From the NCBI RefSeq assembly GCF_030463535.1, contig NC_132881.1, forward strand, positions 40,397,973 to 40,461,972: DNA of 64,000 nt, given 5' to 3'. The notes below the pieces were generated by a model. It did no database searches, was not told where the DNA came from, and was given only the letters and a program-made list of their open reading frames with translations. The translations under genes and the position numbers were made by a program. The stretch is from Salminus brasiliensis. Lineage: Eukaryota; Chordata; Actinopteri; Characiformes; Bryconidae. Below are positions 22,357 through 36,090 of this stretch, in pieces; position 1 is the first letter of the stretch, and every line of letters begins with the position of its first letter.

Positions 22357-25300
22357 ATGGAGGGCCGTGTGAATCACATCAACATCCAAATGATTGAGGA
22401 GGTGGGCCAAAACGGAACGGTTGGGCCAAAGATTGTCACCACAGAGACCATGAGACAGCAGCATGGAGCCACTGTCAGCTTTCACAACATCCAGTACAGC
22501 GTGAAGATGAGGAGTGGGTCACTGTGCAAGAGGAAGGTTCTCACTAAAGACATCCTACAGGACCTCAAGTGAGTCTGACCGCCATTAAGTCCAGATCTCC
22601 AGCTTGCTTAGTTAATCCAATGTATTTTAATGGTTTGATGATCATATCTTACAGAAGTCAGAACTATTTTCCAGCAAAACAACACATTTACTGACCTAAT
22701 TGTAATTCTCTTTTGATCTCTGTTGAACTTCAGACACCAATCATGTCTTGTGCGATTGGCTACTTTTGGGGTCAGGTGGACAACCGAGTCAATTTGATGC
22801 TTGGTGGTTTGGTGGCTTGGTGATAGCAGGTTTGTCTTTAAACGCTGGGGTCTTGGATTCAAGTCCTTGTCTGGGTTTCCATGTTCTCCCCATGTCTGCA
22901 GGAGTTTCCTATGGGGACATCAGTTCTTTCCCACAGTCTAAAAACATGGGAATCGGGTGAACCGATTACTCTACAATTCCCCTGGTGTGTATGAATGAGA
23001 GTGTGTCTGTGTGCCCAGATATGGATTGGCACTCTGTCCTGGGAGAACCTTACCAGAGAGGAGAATTACCACTTGTCTTCATTGTACCACAATGTCTTCC
23101 GAGTTTGTCGGATACCAGAGGACGCTACCGAGCAAGTCCATTTGAGCAAAATAATTTAGCAGAATAGCACCAAATGTGTCTGCCTCCAGTTATAAGACAA
23201 CTCTAGCGTCCGGCCGCCAGCAGAGGAACTAAGAAGTGGCTATTTCCAGCTCTGCCTCCTTGATGCAGTCCTCCAGGTGGATGATACGGTTGTTGGTCTG
23301 GTTGACAGTACGCTATGCGCAATTGCGCAATGTTGGCTGCTTCTTACTGGTGTGTGTTGGTTGAGTGCTGAGCGTAAAGGATTGTGTGGAGAGCATTGAT
23401 TGTAAAGCACCCTTGGGTGTTAGAAAGGTACTATAGAAGTGTAGCTTTCACTCATTCATTCGTTCATTCATGATCACTTGATCATTTAAGCTTTGGCACC
23501 ATCATCTGGAAAGCACCAGTTTGACCTCGGCGATGCCACAGCCATCCGTAAGCATAATTGGCTTTGTTCTCTCTGGGTGGATGGCCTTCCCTCTCCCCCA
23601 TTACTTAGCTGTCTGGTCGCTGACCCAGCAGTTGGTGCTCCACTACAGCGCATACAGCTGTTCACTGAGGTTGCGTCTTTAACAGTTGAAAAAGGTGGTG
23701 GTGGCTCTTCACATGTCTCAGAGGAAGCACGTGCGAGCCTTCATCCTTCCAGAGCTGCTAGCATTGTGTGATAGGGGGAGACTGAACTAGTGAGATGAAT
23801 TGGCCCAAGACTAAACTGTTTTATTCTGAACAGAAATGCTTTTTAATGCATCCGACATTTCTCAGGAGTGATTGTGCTATTTCACACACTTTTCTGGGCC
23901 TTTCCTGAAGAGTGTTAATTATTTGATATTAAGCATGGGCTCTTGCATATAATCTGTCTGGTACTGTTCAGCATAGGCTGCCAGGATACAATTAACTGCA
24001 GTTACATGTCACAGTTCATCTTTCTTATTAGCACTGCAGATTCAGGCGGGAATGTAGGAATGACGTAGAGTGCTAATTAGATGTTTAATTACACCTGCTT
24101 GAAAACTGATGTCTGATCAAATTTCTGTTACATAAGGGTCTATATCTGTTATGTAAGGAGATCATTATCAGTTGATCTGCTTAGAAATTCTTATTTGTAA
24201 AGCTTTTAAATGGGAATTATCACATTGAATTTTCAGTCATTAAAAGTCACAATGTCTGGTTTTGCAGCCGGTTCATTTTGCTTGTCTTAACAGGGTTTAT
24301 TTTCTGGTGTTCTCAGAAATGTGCAGCGTAAAACATTGGCCCATATTTATGAAGCGCCGAGTTAAGAACACTGATCTAGTGTCAGGTCTCATCAGTCCGT
24401 GCAGAGTTTTGCATAAGCTGATTCCTGTCCCACTCATTCTCACTTTTGAGACGTTTGGTAAATGTGGGCCCTACTGATGCGCAGGAGACCATATTAGGTG
24501 CAGTAATGGTCTGATCACTGCAGCTGAGTTGAATGAGGTGTGTTATAAATGTGAAAAAGGCTAAACAGTAGTGACTCTAATGTGCAAATTAAGTGGAAAC
24601 ACTACCTCTCATTAGCTTTCCTTTGCTTTGGAAGCTATGCGTGACTAAGCATCCTGACTCATAGGATAGTATACACAGTAACGCGCTGCCATTACACACC
24701 CAAAACAAGTAGGTGAGAAGCCATGGCTGCTCCCGCCATGTGCCACCATTGGACAACAAGTTTACACTATAAAGTGTGGAGGTAAAAGCAGAACTCTAGT
24801 GAAAGGCTATTTTGTCTGCGTATGGCTGAGCAGAACATTTGAGCAATCTGGTCTGGTTCACTCCACATACATTCAGACACAATAGAGCAGCCCAAAAAGG
24901 CTAGAAATAGTCTGAATAATTCTATTTTACTATCTTACTATCTTATAATCTCACCTTGTTGTTTACAGAATATATACACATTAATACACAGTGTACATAT
25001 TTTAGAGATAGATAGAGATCTTGACATTACTCTTAACCTATAGACATTGAATAGATGTGAGTTCACAAAATCAACTCAGCACTCAGCAAATACACATAGG
25101 CATATACATCTATATACATTTTTGTTACTGATGAACCAAATTTAAAACCTTTGTACTAAAATGTACAATTTATTGACATTTTATTCACTAAAATGCAAAT
25201 TTTTACCAACTTAATTTTTAACGGTCTACTTTTTTTCATTAGAAGAAATTTAGAACATCTAAAGTTCATCTCTAAGTTCACACAATTTTGGAAGCTTTAT

Positions 25301-28300
25301 TTAACCTTATGTGCCCTGCCGGCAGATAGGATTCTGTTTTTCCTCAGTCTGAAGAAAATCCAAATTCACCACCATCATAAATCAACCAAAGCTGGTGGAC
25401 CACATTTGAGGTGTTGTTAATGCAGAACTGCGACTCAGAGCTGAATAAAGCTGATGTGTTTGTTCTCATCTGTTTCCAGCGGAATCATGAGACCTGGGCT
25501 GAATGCTATTCTAGGCCCTACAGGAAGTGGCAAATCTTCGTGAGTACGTCTTAGTTGAATATAAATGTGTCCCAGAGTCACTATTTATGATTCTTTAGTG
25601 AAGGCCGCCGCCTTTGAGCTATTTAAAATGATTCCCCTTTTGCCATTTTTAGAAAATATCCTTTAACAGTGTGTTGTATTTTACACTTGTGCCAATCCTC
25701 AGGTTTCTGGATGTGCTTGCAGCCAGGAAAGATCCCTCGGGTCTGTCTGGTGAAGTCTTGATAGATGGCGCCCCCCAGCCACCTAATTTCAAATGTCTCT
25801 CTGGCTACGTTGTACAGGTACAAAGATGCACAACACCTTATATGTGTTTATTAATGATCTTCATTAGAACTGCTTACATTGTACTATCAGTCATTGGCCT
25901 CTTCATGAGCTCCTCTACCTTGTAGTTGAACTGTATGGGGTTATATTACTGTAATAATATGTATAATAATATCTCAACTGTTGTAGCTCACCTGTTGAAC
26001 ATTTACCTTTACCCCATTTATCACTGTCAGCTTCTGACCACAGGACCTCAGTCAGATATTATCTGGGTGGTGGATCATTCTTGCACAGCAGTGGCATGGT
26101 AGTGTGTTTCACACTGATACGAGCCGAGCTAAGCCCTGCGCTGTTGCTGAGGTTTTTACAAATCAGTGTTACTGACAGGCTCAGACTACAGCTCAGTCTC
26201 TAACTGTGCTAGATTATTAAGTGACAGTTGACAGTGTAGTGTATGTTTGTGTGTCTGTCTGTGTCTGTTCAGGACGATGTGGTGATGGGTACTCTGACAG
26301 TAAGAGAGAATCTGCGTTTCTCAGCTGCTCTGCGTCTCTCCTCCTCTGTGAGCCAGAAGGAAAAGGAGGCCAGAGTTAACCACCTCATCACTGAGCTGGG
26401 CCTCAGCAAAGTGGCTGATGCACGGGTAAACCACACTACTCTAATTCTAGCAATACAAGTAAATACTACTCTACCACCTCAGCCCACATAATTCTGTCAC
26501 TTTCGGTGACAGTTCTGTTTCTCCCAGCTTGTCCAGAAAAGCATGTAGGTGTGTCTTTCTTGAGCAGTGGACTGAAAGAGCGAATTCCTCTTCTTTACTG
26601 TTGGGGGAGCCCAGGAGCAAGAACATGCTGCTTTAAGCAACATGTACTACCATTGACACCAAGGGCAATTTCACCATGTTTTTCACAATTTCAGCAAAAC
26701 TAATCATTAGCCAGTGTGAACTGGTAAATTAAAAAAAAAAACTTACAGATTTCCTTACAATGTTGGTGATAGGAGCTTGGGTGTTGTTGTTGTGTCTACA
26801 GTCATTTATAGTTTGGCCCACAGTGCTCTGCTATCTCCACATCTGCCAGCATCTCAAAAACCCTATGCCATGCCTCAGGAAGTGTATTTAGAACTATTAT
26901 ATGTACAAACACACTGTGATGAAGCTTTGAGGGTCAATAAACTCTTCACTTTTGTAATATGGTGGGTTTCTCTGAAATTGACTACTTCATATCTAACCAT
27001 AATTACATAATTATGCAAAAAAGTGAAAACAAACTGCTGAAATTCCCCATTAAATATGTTTATATATTTCTAAAGATTTCAGATCCTCATATATTGACAT
27101 CACTCTTGTGGTTGTTCAGGTGGGCACGGAGCTGATTCGGGGCATCTCCGGAGGAGAGCGCAAGAGAACCAACATCGGCATGGAGCTGATCATTGACCCC
27201 TCTGTGCTGTTCCTGGATGAGCCCACCACAGGCCTGGATGCCAGCACTGCCAACTCTGTGCTGCATCTGCTTAAACGGTGAGCAAACACACCTAGTTCAA
27301 CTCATCAGTTAATAAGCAAGGGTCAAGTAGGTGTGATAGAAGAGGGAAAATGCATTTCAGGACTGTACTGACCGTTACTCAGCCTCTATGTTCCTGGGGT
27401 TCATTTATTAGCTGAGAAAGTGAGAAAAATGAAAGAGTGTGTGATAGTGGAACGTCATCTTACAATTAGTTTCACAAATCAAGGCTGTCCAGACTGGTTT
27501 CTGATGCTGTGTTGTGGCCTGACATAAGCAGTGATTAATTCTGTTCTTATTTTCTCTGTTATTCATCTTTTTCTTTATCATATTTTGCACAATTTCACTA
27601 GAAACACACTTATAGTTTCTATTTTCTCTGTAAATGTGCAGAAATTAATGACCTTTCATAAAATGACTTTTGAGGGAGAATAGTTGAATCATTGTTTGGA
27701 CACTGTGGTCTACATACTGTATGTTAATTACTTTCTTTTCTGTTCTCTCCGTTTCAGAATGGCCAATAATGGACGTACCATTATCATGTCCATTCACCAG
27801 CCACGTTACTCCATCTACCGGCTCTTCGACAGCCTTACACTGCTGGTCAGTGGCAAACAGGTGTACCATGGACCGGCCCAGAATGCACTGGAGTACTTTG
27901 CCAATATTGGTACATGCCACACAAACACACACAAAACACCTCAAAACACATACGAAGTAACCACATACTAGATATTTTAATTTGCAAAATTAAATTGAGA
28001 TAGATAAATAGATAAATAATATGACCATCAGACTTTTGTTAATATGTCTTTTTTAGGAAGTTTATGTAGTTGGTTTGCACACAGTACACTTCCATGACTC
28101 TCCCAGGTTTATGATGTTTGATTTTGATGTGGTGTACCAGGTTATGCCTGTGAAGCTCATAACAACCCAGCAGACTTCTTCTTGGATGTCATTAATGGAG
28201 ACTCCATTGCTGTGACCATGGCCAAGCTACAGAATGCAGAAGGTATTTGTTTAAATTTAGCTAATGTCTCGATCAGAAAGGTATTTCACAAAGCACAGCA

Positions 28301-31300
28301 GAGTTAGCCAACCTGTGAAATCCTGTTTTGTGAAACACCCTCAGGGGACCTTAGACTTGCCCACCCTTGACGTTTATTAAAAGGAACATTGCACTGATGC
28401 AGGGAATGGTAAGAGCGGCCTCAAGTGCACCTTGCCATTAGCCATGGGTTGGGATCAAAACTCATGACCTCTTGAGTGGTTGCCAGATTTCCTGGCCTGT
28501 ATTTTGTCTGTTACCACCCAGTTTGCAAAAAAAAATTTAAGATGTTTAGGCTGAAACAGTCAAAAGTTCGCTTTTTATGTTTAATTATTTTAATATTTTG
28601 CCACAAAAACGTTAGCAAGCGCACTGTAGAACTAGACAGATTAACCACAGGGCTTCACTAGCATTTAGAGAAATCCCTGCAAGAATAAGTCTGCTTGCTG
28701 TTGGAGGAGTAAGAAGATGGGCAGCTTTTGTGGGTGTTCACAACTGGACTAAGTGTAACCTTTTGCTACTGTCAGCTATAGAGTTTGAAGAGTCTGGAAG
28801 CAGACGACAGAGTATTGAAGAGCGTCTGGTGGAGCAGTACAGGAACAGCAGCTACACTCGAGACACCAAAGCCGAACTGGAGAGCATCATCCAGGGCAAA
28901 GAGTACAGCGTCCGGCCCAAGTCTCGCACCATCACCTACAACAGTGGTTTCTGCCACCAGTTTAAGTGGGTTTTGAAAAGAACTTTCCGGAACCTGATGC
29001 TGAATCCTCAGACTTCTGTTGCACAGGTAAGCAGCCAACACTTACATTGTGGCAAACTGTAGCGATATGGTGTATGTTACTGTCTGAATACTCATACTTT
29101 CACTCAATAACATTACCAATACAAAGAGCAGACTTTCCACTCCCCACATTAGTGTGGACCCAAACAAAAATGCTGTTTGGAAAGTTCAAAGCCATGATGA
29201 CACAAAGTACAACAAAGCCATGTTGTCTTAACCCAACAATTAGTGCTGGGCAGGCAATGAATGCCAGCAAAATTTCCTTTAATATTTAGTATTTACATTT
29301 TTTTTTTAAAGTTTTTGGCCTGAACATTTGCTTCAGACTTACTGGCCAGCTCAAGCTGGTAAACCTGCTTAGACTGGTTGACTGCCTTTGCTCTTGACCA
29401 GGATAGGGTATGTTTTCATTTAATTTTAATGCTTAAGCTGGTCTGACCAATCTAGTTAACCAGTATGATTAAGCTTGCTGACCAGCAAGTCGGTTGGCCA
29501 GCATGACAACAATGGTGGGCCATTATGTCTAGCTTGACCAGCAGCTTGGTCAAGTTTGTCATACAGATAGACCTGAAATGCTCAACGGCTAAGTTGGTAA
29601 ACCTCAAGGTTTCTCCTAGATGGCCAGTTATTGGTCATCAGGGACCAGCGACCAGCAAAAGCTGGTCTTGGGCTGGATTATTAAGCTGGTTTAAATTAAA
29701 TGTGTATTGATACCTTTGGACTTTGACACTGTAGTATATAAAGTGAAGTATGTTTTTGCCTTCATACGCACTTTTTAAACACTACTTAGTACTGGCACTT
29801 CTGTGCAGAGCAGCGATTACACTGTTTGGATCCAAACATGGTGGCAAAACAGGAAAAAAGGAAACGTATCTGTGGGATAGTGCCACCAGCCAAGGACCTT
29901 ATGACAGGACTTTCGCTCACATCTTAAGCCGGCTCTCTCCCTGCCTCCTCCAATCCACATTCTCTCGTCTCCCTCACAGAGACCCTACATGCTCATTAGC
30001 CACCAAATGCCATCAGAGAAACCTCACTTTAAGAATTATTAACAGCTAATTGGCCCCAGATAATTTAGGTTAATCCCTCCAGGGCCAGCTAGGCTAAGCG
30101 GATTTGGTGACTGTTGACGCCCCACTCTTGCCTCCTTTGGCCAGTATCTGCAGTGATATCATATTGGTGGAAAAAGGGGTGGATAGGGCCAGGGAGAGCT
30201 GGGCAGTGCCGGCCAGGCCATCACCTGACCGGACGGGTTGGCCCCAGTTGGTGCCTCTTCCACATGAGGGGTGAGAGAAAATGATGGGAGAGTGGCTCCT
30301 TATCCCTTTTGGCTCTGTTTGCTTAGCCTTTCACCCTGGGAACGGATTTCATGCCAGGCAGACACCTGTCAGCATCCATAAAGTCCTCAGGAGATTACTG
30401 CCCCCAACTCACCCCTGTCTCTCGCCCTCATTCTCACACTTGCTAACTTTGTCTGGGACTTTGTCTGCACCTCTGGAGCATTCTCACATTGCAAAATGCT
30501 ACATACAACATGACAAAACTGCTGTTTTTTTATTTGTCCCGATGTTTGGGAGTTGGATGTAAAATGGAGGTGGATGATTATGGCAAATAATCATCTGATG
30601 TTTGATGAGCTAGATCTTACCACAAAGCCAACAAGAGTTCCAGATTTGCTTCCATGCTTTCAAAAAATCCAGAATTTTTTTCCAGAATTGTGCCAGATTA
30701 GTGTTTTATGACTTAATATACACTATAGGGACAAAAGTATTGGGACACCTGCTCATTCACAATTAAAAATGGTTTACTCTGCTTTTGTTGGAGTAACTGT
30801 CTCTACTGTCCAGGGAAGGCTTTTTGCCAGATTTTGGAGGAGCATTGCTTGCATGACTTTGCTTGCATGACTTTGATTGCATTCAGCAACAAGAGCTTTG
30901 GTGAGCTCAACATGTTGCATGATCACCACCCCACCTCATCCCCAACTTACCAACTCATCCCAAAAGAATTGGATGGAGCACCTCCATCATTCCATAGAAC
31001 ACAGCTGGGGGGCTTCATACCCCCTCTAGCCCACGCCTGGCATTAGGCATGGTGTCAGTGGGTTCATGATGATCTGCTCCAGAGAGTCCTGTTCTATTGG
31101 CAATACTGCTTTTTATGGACTAGACAAGCCGTGGGTGTGCATTTGCAATGGGTGTAACTTAAAGTAGCTGAATGCATTCATTAGAAGGGGTGTCCACAAA
31201 CATTTGGGCATGTAGTGTATCACAATATCAATACAATATTTGATTATTTTAGAGAATAATGCTGCAAATTCAGTCAATAGGTAAATCAGCCACAGCTCCT

Positions 31301-33790
31301 GTATAATGCTACTGCTACACCACACCACAATCAGCGGGCCAAATCGAGACCACTTCTAGTGGATGGTTTATTAAAGAATCCTTTTTGTAAATGGGAACTG
31401 CGAGTCTAAGGAACTTTTTGGGAGATTTTAAGAATCTACAGAGGTAATGATTCTACACCAGCCATCTTTATAGTTGAGAGTGTTACAGAATGACCGCTAC
31501 ACAACGCCAACAACATTGGTGATTTTCTATTGTTTCTAAGTTTTTGTTGACCCTTTACCCACCCTACAGTTGGCAGTCACTGTCTTCCTGGCCCTCATTG
31601 TTGGTGCCATCTTCTTTAAAGTGAAGGACAACCAGAGTGGCATACAGAACAGGTGAGTTAGGTCCAAAAATACCTGGTTTCCATTTATGTTCTCAAAAAC
31701 CTAGTGGCAGGCACTCATCTGCACTTTTATGGCTGCCCAAATCCATTCCGTTAATTTCCTAGTTCAGGTACACCTGCAGTACAGAAATGTACATGCTGAA
31801 ATGCATCTCAAACAGGCTAAAGGCTAAAACAGCCCCCACTCCTTTGGGAAGGCTTTCACAAGATTTTGGAGTGTGTCTGTGGGAATTTGTGTCCATTCAG
31901 TCAAAAGAGCTTGTGTTAGGTCAGGCACTTATGTTGAACTTATGGTGAACACATTTCCACTGCTTCAGACTCCAGTGGCGACGTGCTTTACACCACTCCA
32001 GCCGGCCCTCAGCATTTCAAATAGTGATCTTAGGGTTGTGAGCGGCTCCATTGGAACATGCTACATTGGAACTCTGTAGTGAAGGACGCAACAGAGGAAA
32101 GTGCCTTAGCACTCGTCGGCCATTGCTCTGTGAGTTTGCATGGTCTACCAATTTAGGACTTAGCTGTTGCTGCTCCTAACGGCTTCCATTTTACAATCGT
32201 AGAACTTACAGTTGACGGGGCAGATCTAGCAGGGCAGAAATTAGACAAACAAATTTGTGAAAAGGTGGCTTCCTATGCTAGTGCCACTTTTAACATCACT
32301 GAGCTCTTCAGTATGACCTCTTCTACCCTCAGTGTATGTCTAAAGAGATGTCTGAAATGCTGAATGCTACCTTTTCACTTAAAGTCAGCATATGTCCGCC
32401 TTAAAAGCAGCTCTGTATGTAAATGCAGTGTATCATGGTGTGCAGTAGTAACATCACTAATATGAGCATGAACTCCTTGGTTTGGTGTTATAATCAAAAT
32501 AACACGTAGGCAGTTCTTTGTGGTCAGGCCGACCTAAGCCTCTTAACCTCATCACACACATTATGTTACACAGTCCATTATAGGTCAGAAGCCAGTGCAC
32601 TGAAGCATACGTTTAACATGCATCTCAGACATTCTCTTCCCCTCCAGTCCTATGTCACGTGCATGATCAGCTTTGAGCAAGTGGATTTCATGGCATTAGA
32701 CTGTTCAGAGTAACCTTAGATTATATGTCAGCTGAACTGAGAGAAATCCACGTCATTACGATGAAGACATTTAACCCTGTAAACTCTGAGACCTGTCTAC
32801 ACTTCAGTCGCTCACTCTTGTAGCAATACATATGCAATAATGAGCTCATCTATTAGGGTTTAACAGTATGATGGTAATACTGTATACCACTGTATTTAAA
32901 AATGTTGATGGTATCAAGTCAAACGTTCAGTAAGTTTGTAAGGAGAGAGAATATTATAGTGTAATGTGATCAAAAGTCATTACTAAGAGTACAGCCTTGA
33001 TTCACATAAAGAAAAAAAACTCACCCTCATATTGTTGCCACTATTTGGCTTTTCTTAGGCAGAGCTCATATTACTAAGTCACCCTGAATAAGAGCATCTG
33101 CTAAAATGCCGTAAATGCAAATGCCTGTGTATGTGTAGTATGTGGCACAGTATATCTGTATGGTGGGGTATTTACATGACCCTGTCATGTGTTTGTATGT
33201 AATGACGTGTTTCTAATTTGTGCTTCTCCTGGCAGGTTTGGTGCTCTGTTCTTCATCACAACTAACCAGTGTTTCAGTACACTCTCAGCTGCTGAGCTCT
33301 TCATTACAGAGAGGAAACTCTTCATGTATGTGTAAAATCTCTCTCAGTTTTCAGCTCCAATTCAAGGGTCCAGGGTCTGGATTCAGGAAACCTTACATTG
33401 TTCAAAACATCTGTAGAAATGTATACATGTCCTGCTTAAAATAATGAACACCTTTATCAGACAGTATTTGAGAGCTTTGAGAATTTGAGAATTACATTTA
33501 AATATATTGAAGTACATTGAAGTATCCTCACTTTTGGAACTGAGACAATGCTTTTGACTTATAAAACTCTCTGTTTTTAGACATGAGTACACCAGCGGCT
33601 ACTACAGAGTCTCTGTCTACTTCCTGACAAAGATCCTGTCTGACATCATTACCCTGCGCACAATTCCTGCCATACTCTTTACCTGCGTCTCCTATTTTAT
33701 GATTGGTGAGTTATGGAGCTGATGTTGTTTTGATATGCTTTACCACATTTCTTCATGTAACATTCATACTTTGTGTGTATGTATGTGTGT

Positions 33791-33854
<64 letters not shown>

Positions 33855-36054
33855 GATTTAAGCCCACGGCTGCAGCGTTCTTCATCTTCATGTTTACAGT
33901 GACCCTGGTGGCGTACACAGCCACAGCTATGACCATGGCCATCTCTGCTGACCAGTCTGTGGTGGCTGTCGCAAACATCTTCATGACCATCGCCTTCGTC
34001 TTTATGATGGTAAGTCAGAAATGTTTGGCAAAGCGAGTCAGTGTAGCCTAAGGTGAGTTTCTGTTATTAATAAATTAAATTATTAAAAAAAGTTGAACAT
34101 TACGAAAATTAATAAACCACTCAAAACTGGTGTATGCACGTTTTATCACACACACTTTTATAGAAGAGGCACAACATGTAATATGATTAACCACCACTAG
34201 AAAAGTGGTTGCTATACCATTGCTAAGTGGTTGCCATGGTATTCTAGATAGTTGCTAGGCAGTTGCTGTTCTGTTTCATGTTCCATTGTTTTAAGCAGTA
34301 ATTTTGAAAACCCTGGTGGTTTCTATGTGGTTGCTAGGTGGTAGTTATGCAGTTACTATGGTATTCCATGTGATTGTTGTGAAGTTGCTAGGCAGTTGCT
34401 ATGCTATTCCGAGTGGTTGCTATGTCGTTCAGCTGTGCAGTGTTTATCTAACTGTACCAAACTGCTGATTGTAGATTTTCTCTGGTCTGCTGGTGAATCT
34501 GGAGAGTGTGATGGCCTGGCTTAACTGGCTGAAGTACTTCAGCATCCCACGCTACGGACTAACGGTAAGAATCACTCGCTTACACTATATGGACAAAAGT
34601 ATTGGGACAGCTAACTGTCTTTTCTGAAGGCTTTTACTAGATTTTGGAGCAAACTAGACAAGCTGTGTGTGTGTGCACTCATTTGCACATCTATGTCAGT
34701 GGTAGGTGCAACTTAAAGTAGCTGAATGCATTCATTAGAAGGGGTGTCCACAAACATTGGGACACACAATGTACCTAATTTGCATGTTTTAATACCTGCT
34801 AATGCACGTATGTCCTCCAAAAGCCATCCAATAGCCTGTTCTTGGCTTTTCCAGCTCCATTGTGTCTGAAAACTCTTTATTCCAGGCTATGCTCAGTTAC
34901 AGAGAATGCAAATATGAAACATATCCCTGGGTGGAATTATATTTACATATGTAAATAAGCAGAGCTCTGCTAGATACAGAGAAACATGAAACTTATTAGG
35001 TAATTAGGATTATTAGGTTCACTTACTTTGCACCTACAGTCAATGGACACTAACTATACACTATGGGTGTGCTTTGTAGGTTTACAGTTATTGACTATAG
35101 CCCATCTTTGAGTCAGCCAGACAAACATGTCTAGTCGAGTCCTTGATGGCAATGGTTAAAAGCCAATCTGTACCAAGGGCCCTTCGAGCTACAATTATGG
35201 CTCGGCTTGACCCACCAAACTTTAAGAAGTATGAGAATCCACAGAAGACAAGCGTCCAGGCTTTTTTCTGTCGTGGCACCAAAGTGATGGAACGAACATA
35301 CCCTGGGTGTCCGAACGGTAGAGTCGCTCACTGTCTTCAAACGCAGACTGAAGACCCATCTCTTCCAAGAGTACTTAGGCAGAGTGTAGTGTGTGTCGAG
35401 TATTGTGGTCTCCATACTGACTTCTGTATTTAGTAGTATCTCAGCTTAGAGGTATATTTTGGATCCTAGTTGATATAAACTAGCCAAGGGTATTTTCTGA
35501 GTAAACAGTGAAGCACTTTTGTAAGTCGCTCTGGAGAAGATTATCTGCTAAAGGCCTTTGATGTAAATCTAAATGTAAATAATTGAGGACAACACAAATG
35601 TGCAAAACAAGAGATGAGTTAGGTAGTCAGTGCTCGTCTCTTACTGTACTGTACCCAAGGTTGTGTTTAATACAGTAGACAGTATGTGAGCGCTGCAGTT
35701 TATTCAGATGAACAAACACACTGGGAAAACCAACCTGAGAAGATTAAACAATAAACATGAACCAGGAAAGCTGAGACGGGACAAAACACAAGGACACATG
35801 GATCACCACAAGAGCAGGCAAAGACACAGTAAAACACAGAGTTATGGCACAGAGGGAGACTAACCGACAAGGTGGCCGGAGGGAGGAGGCGGAGGAGGCT
35901 GTTCTAATGGAAACTGTTGCAATGAAGACATGCAGAGTGATGTCAATGGTGTGTTTGAACAGGCTTTGGAGATTAATGAATTTGTGGGATTGAACTTCTG
36001 TGAAAACCTCTCAGCCAGACTAGCCAACGACACACAGGGGATCACGTATGTATA

Positions 36055-36090
<36 letters not shown>

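Noticed and set aside
31840-32240. An exon between abcg2 exons 10 and 11
   Set aside because: The sequence looks like a deleted Tc1-type element, and the abcg2 frame closes without it.
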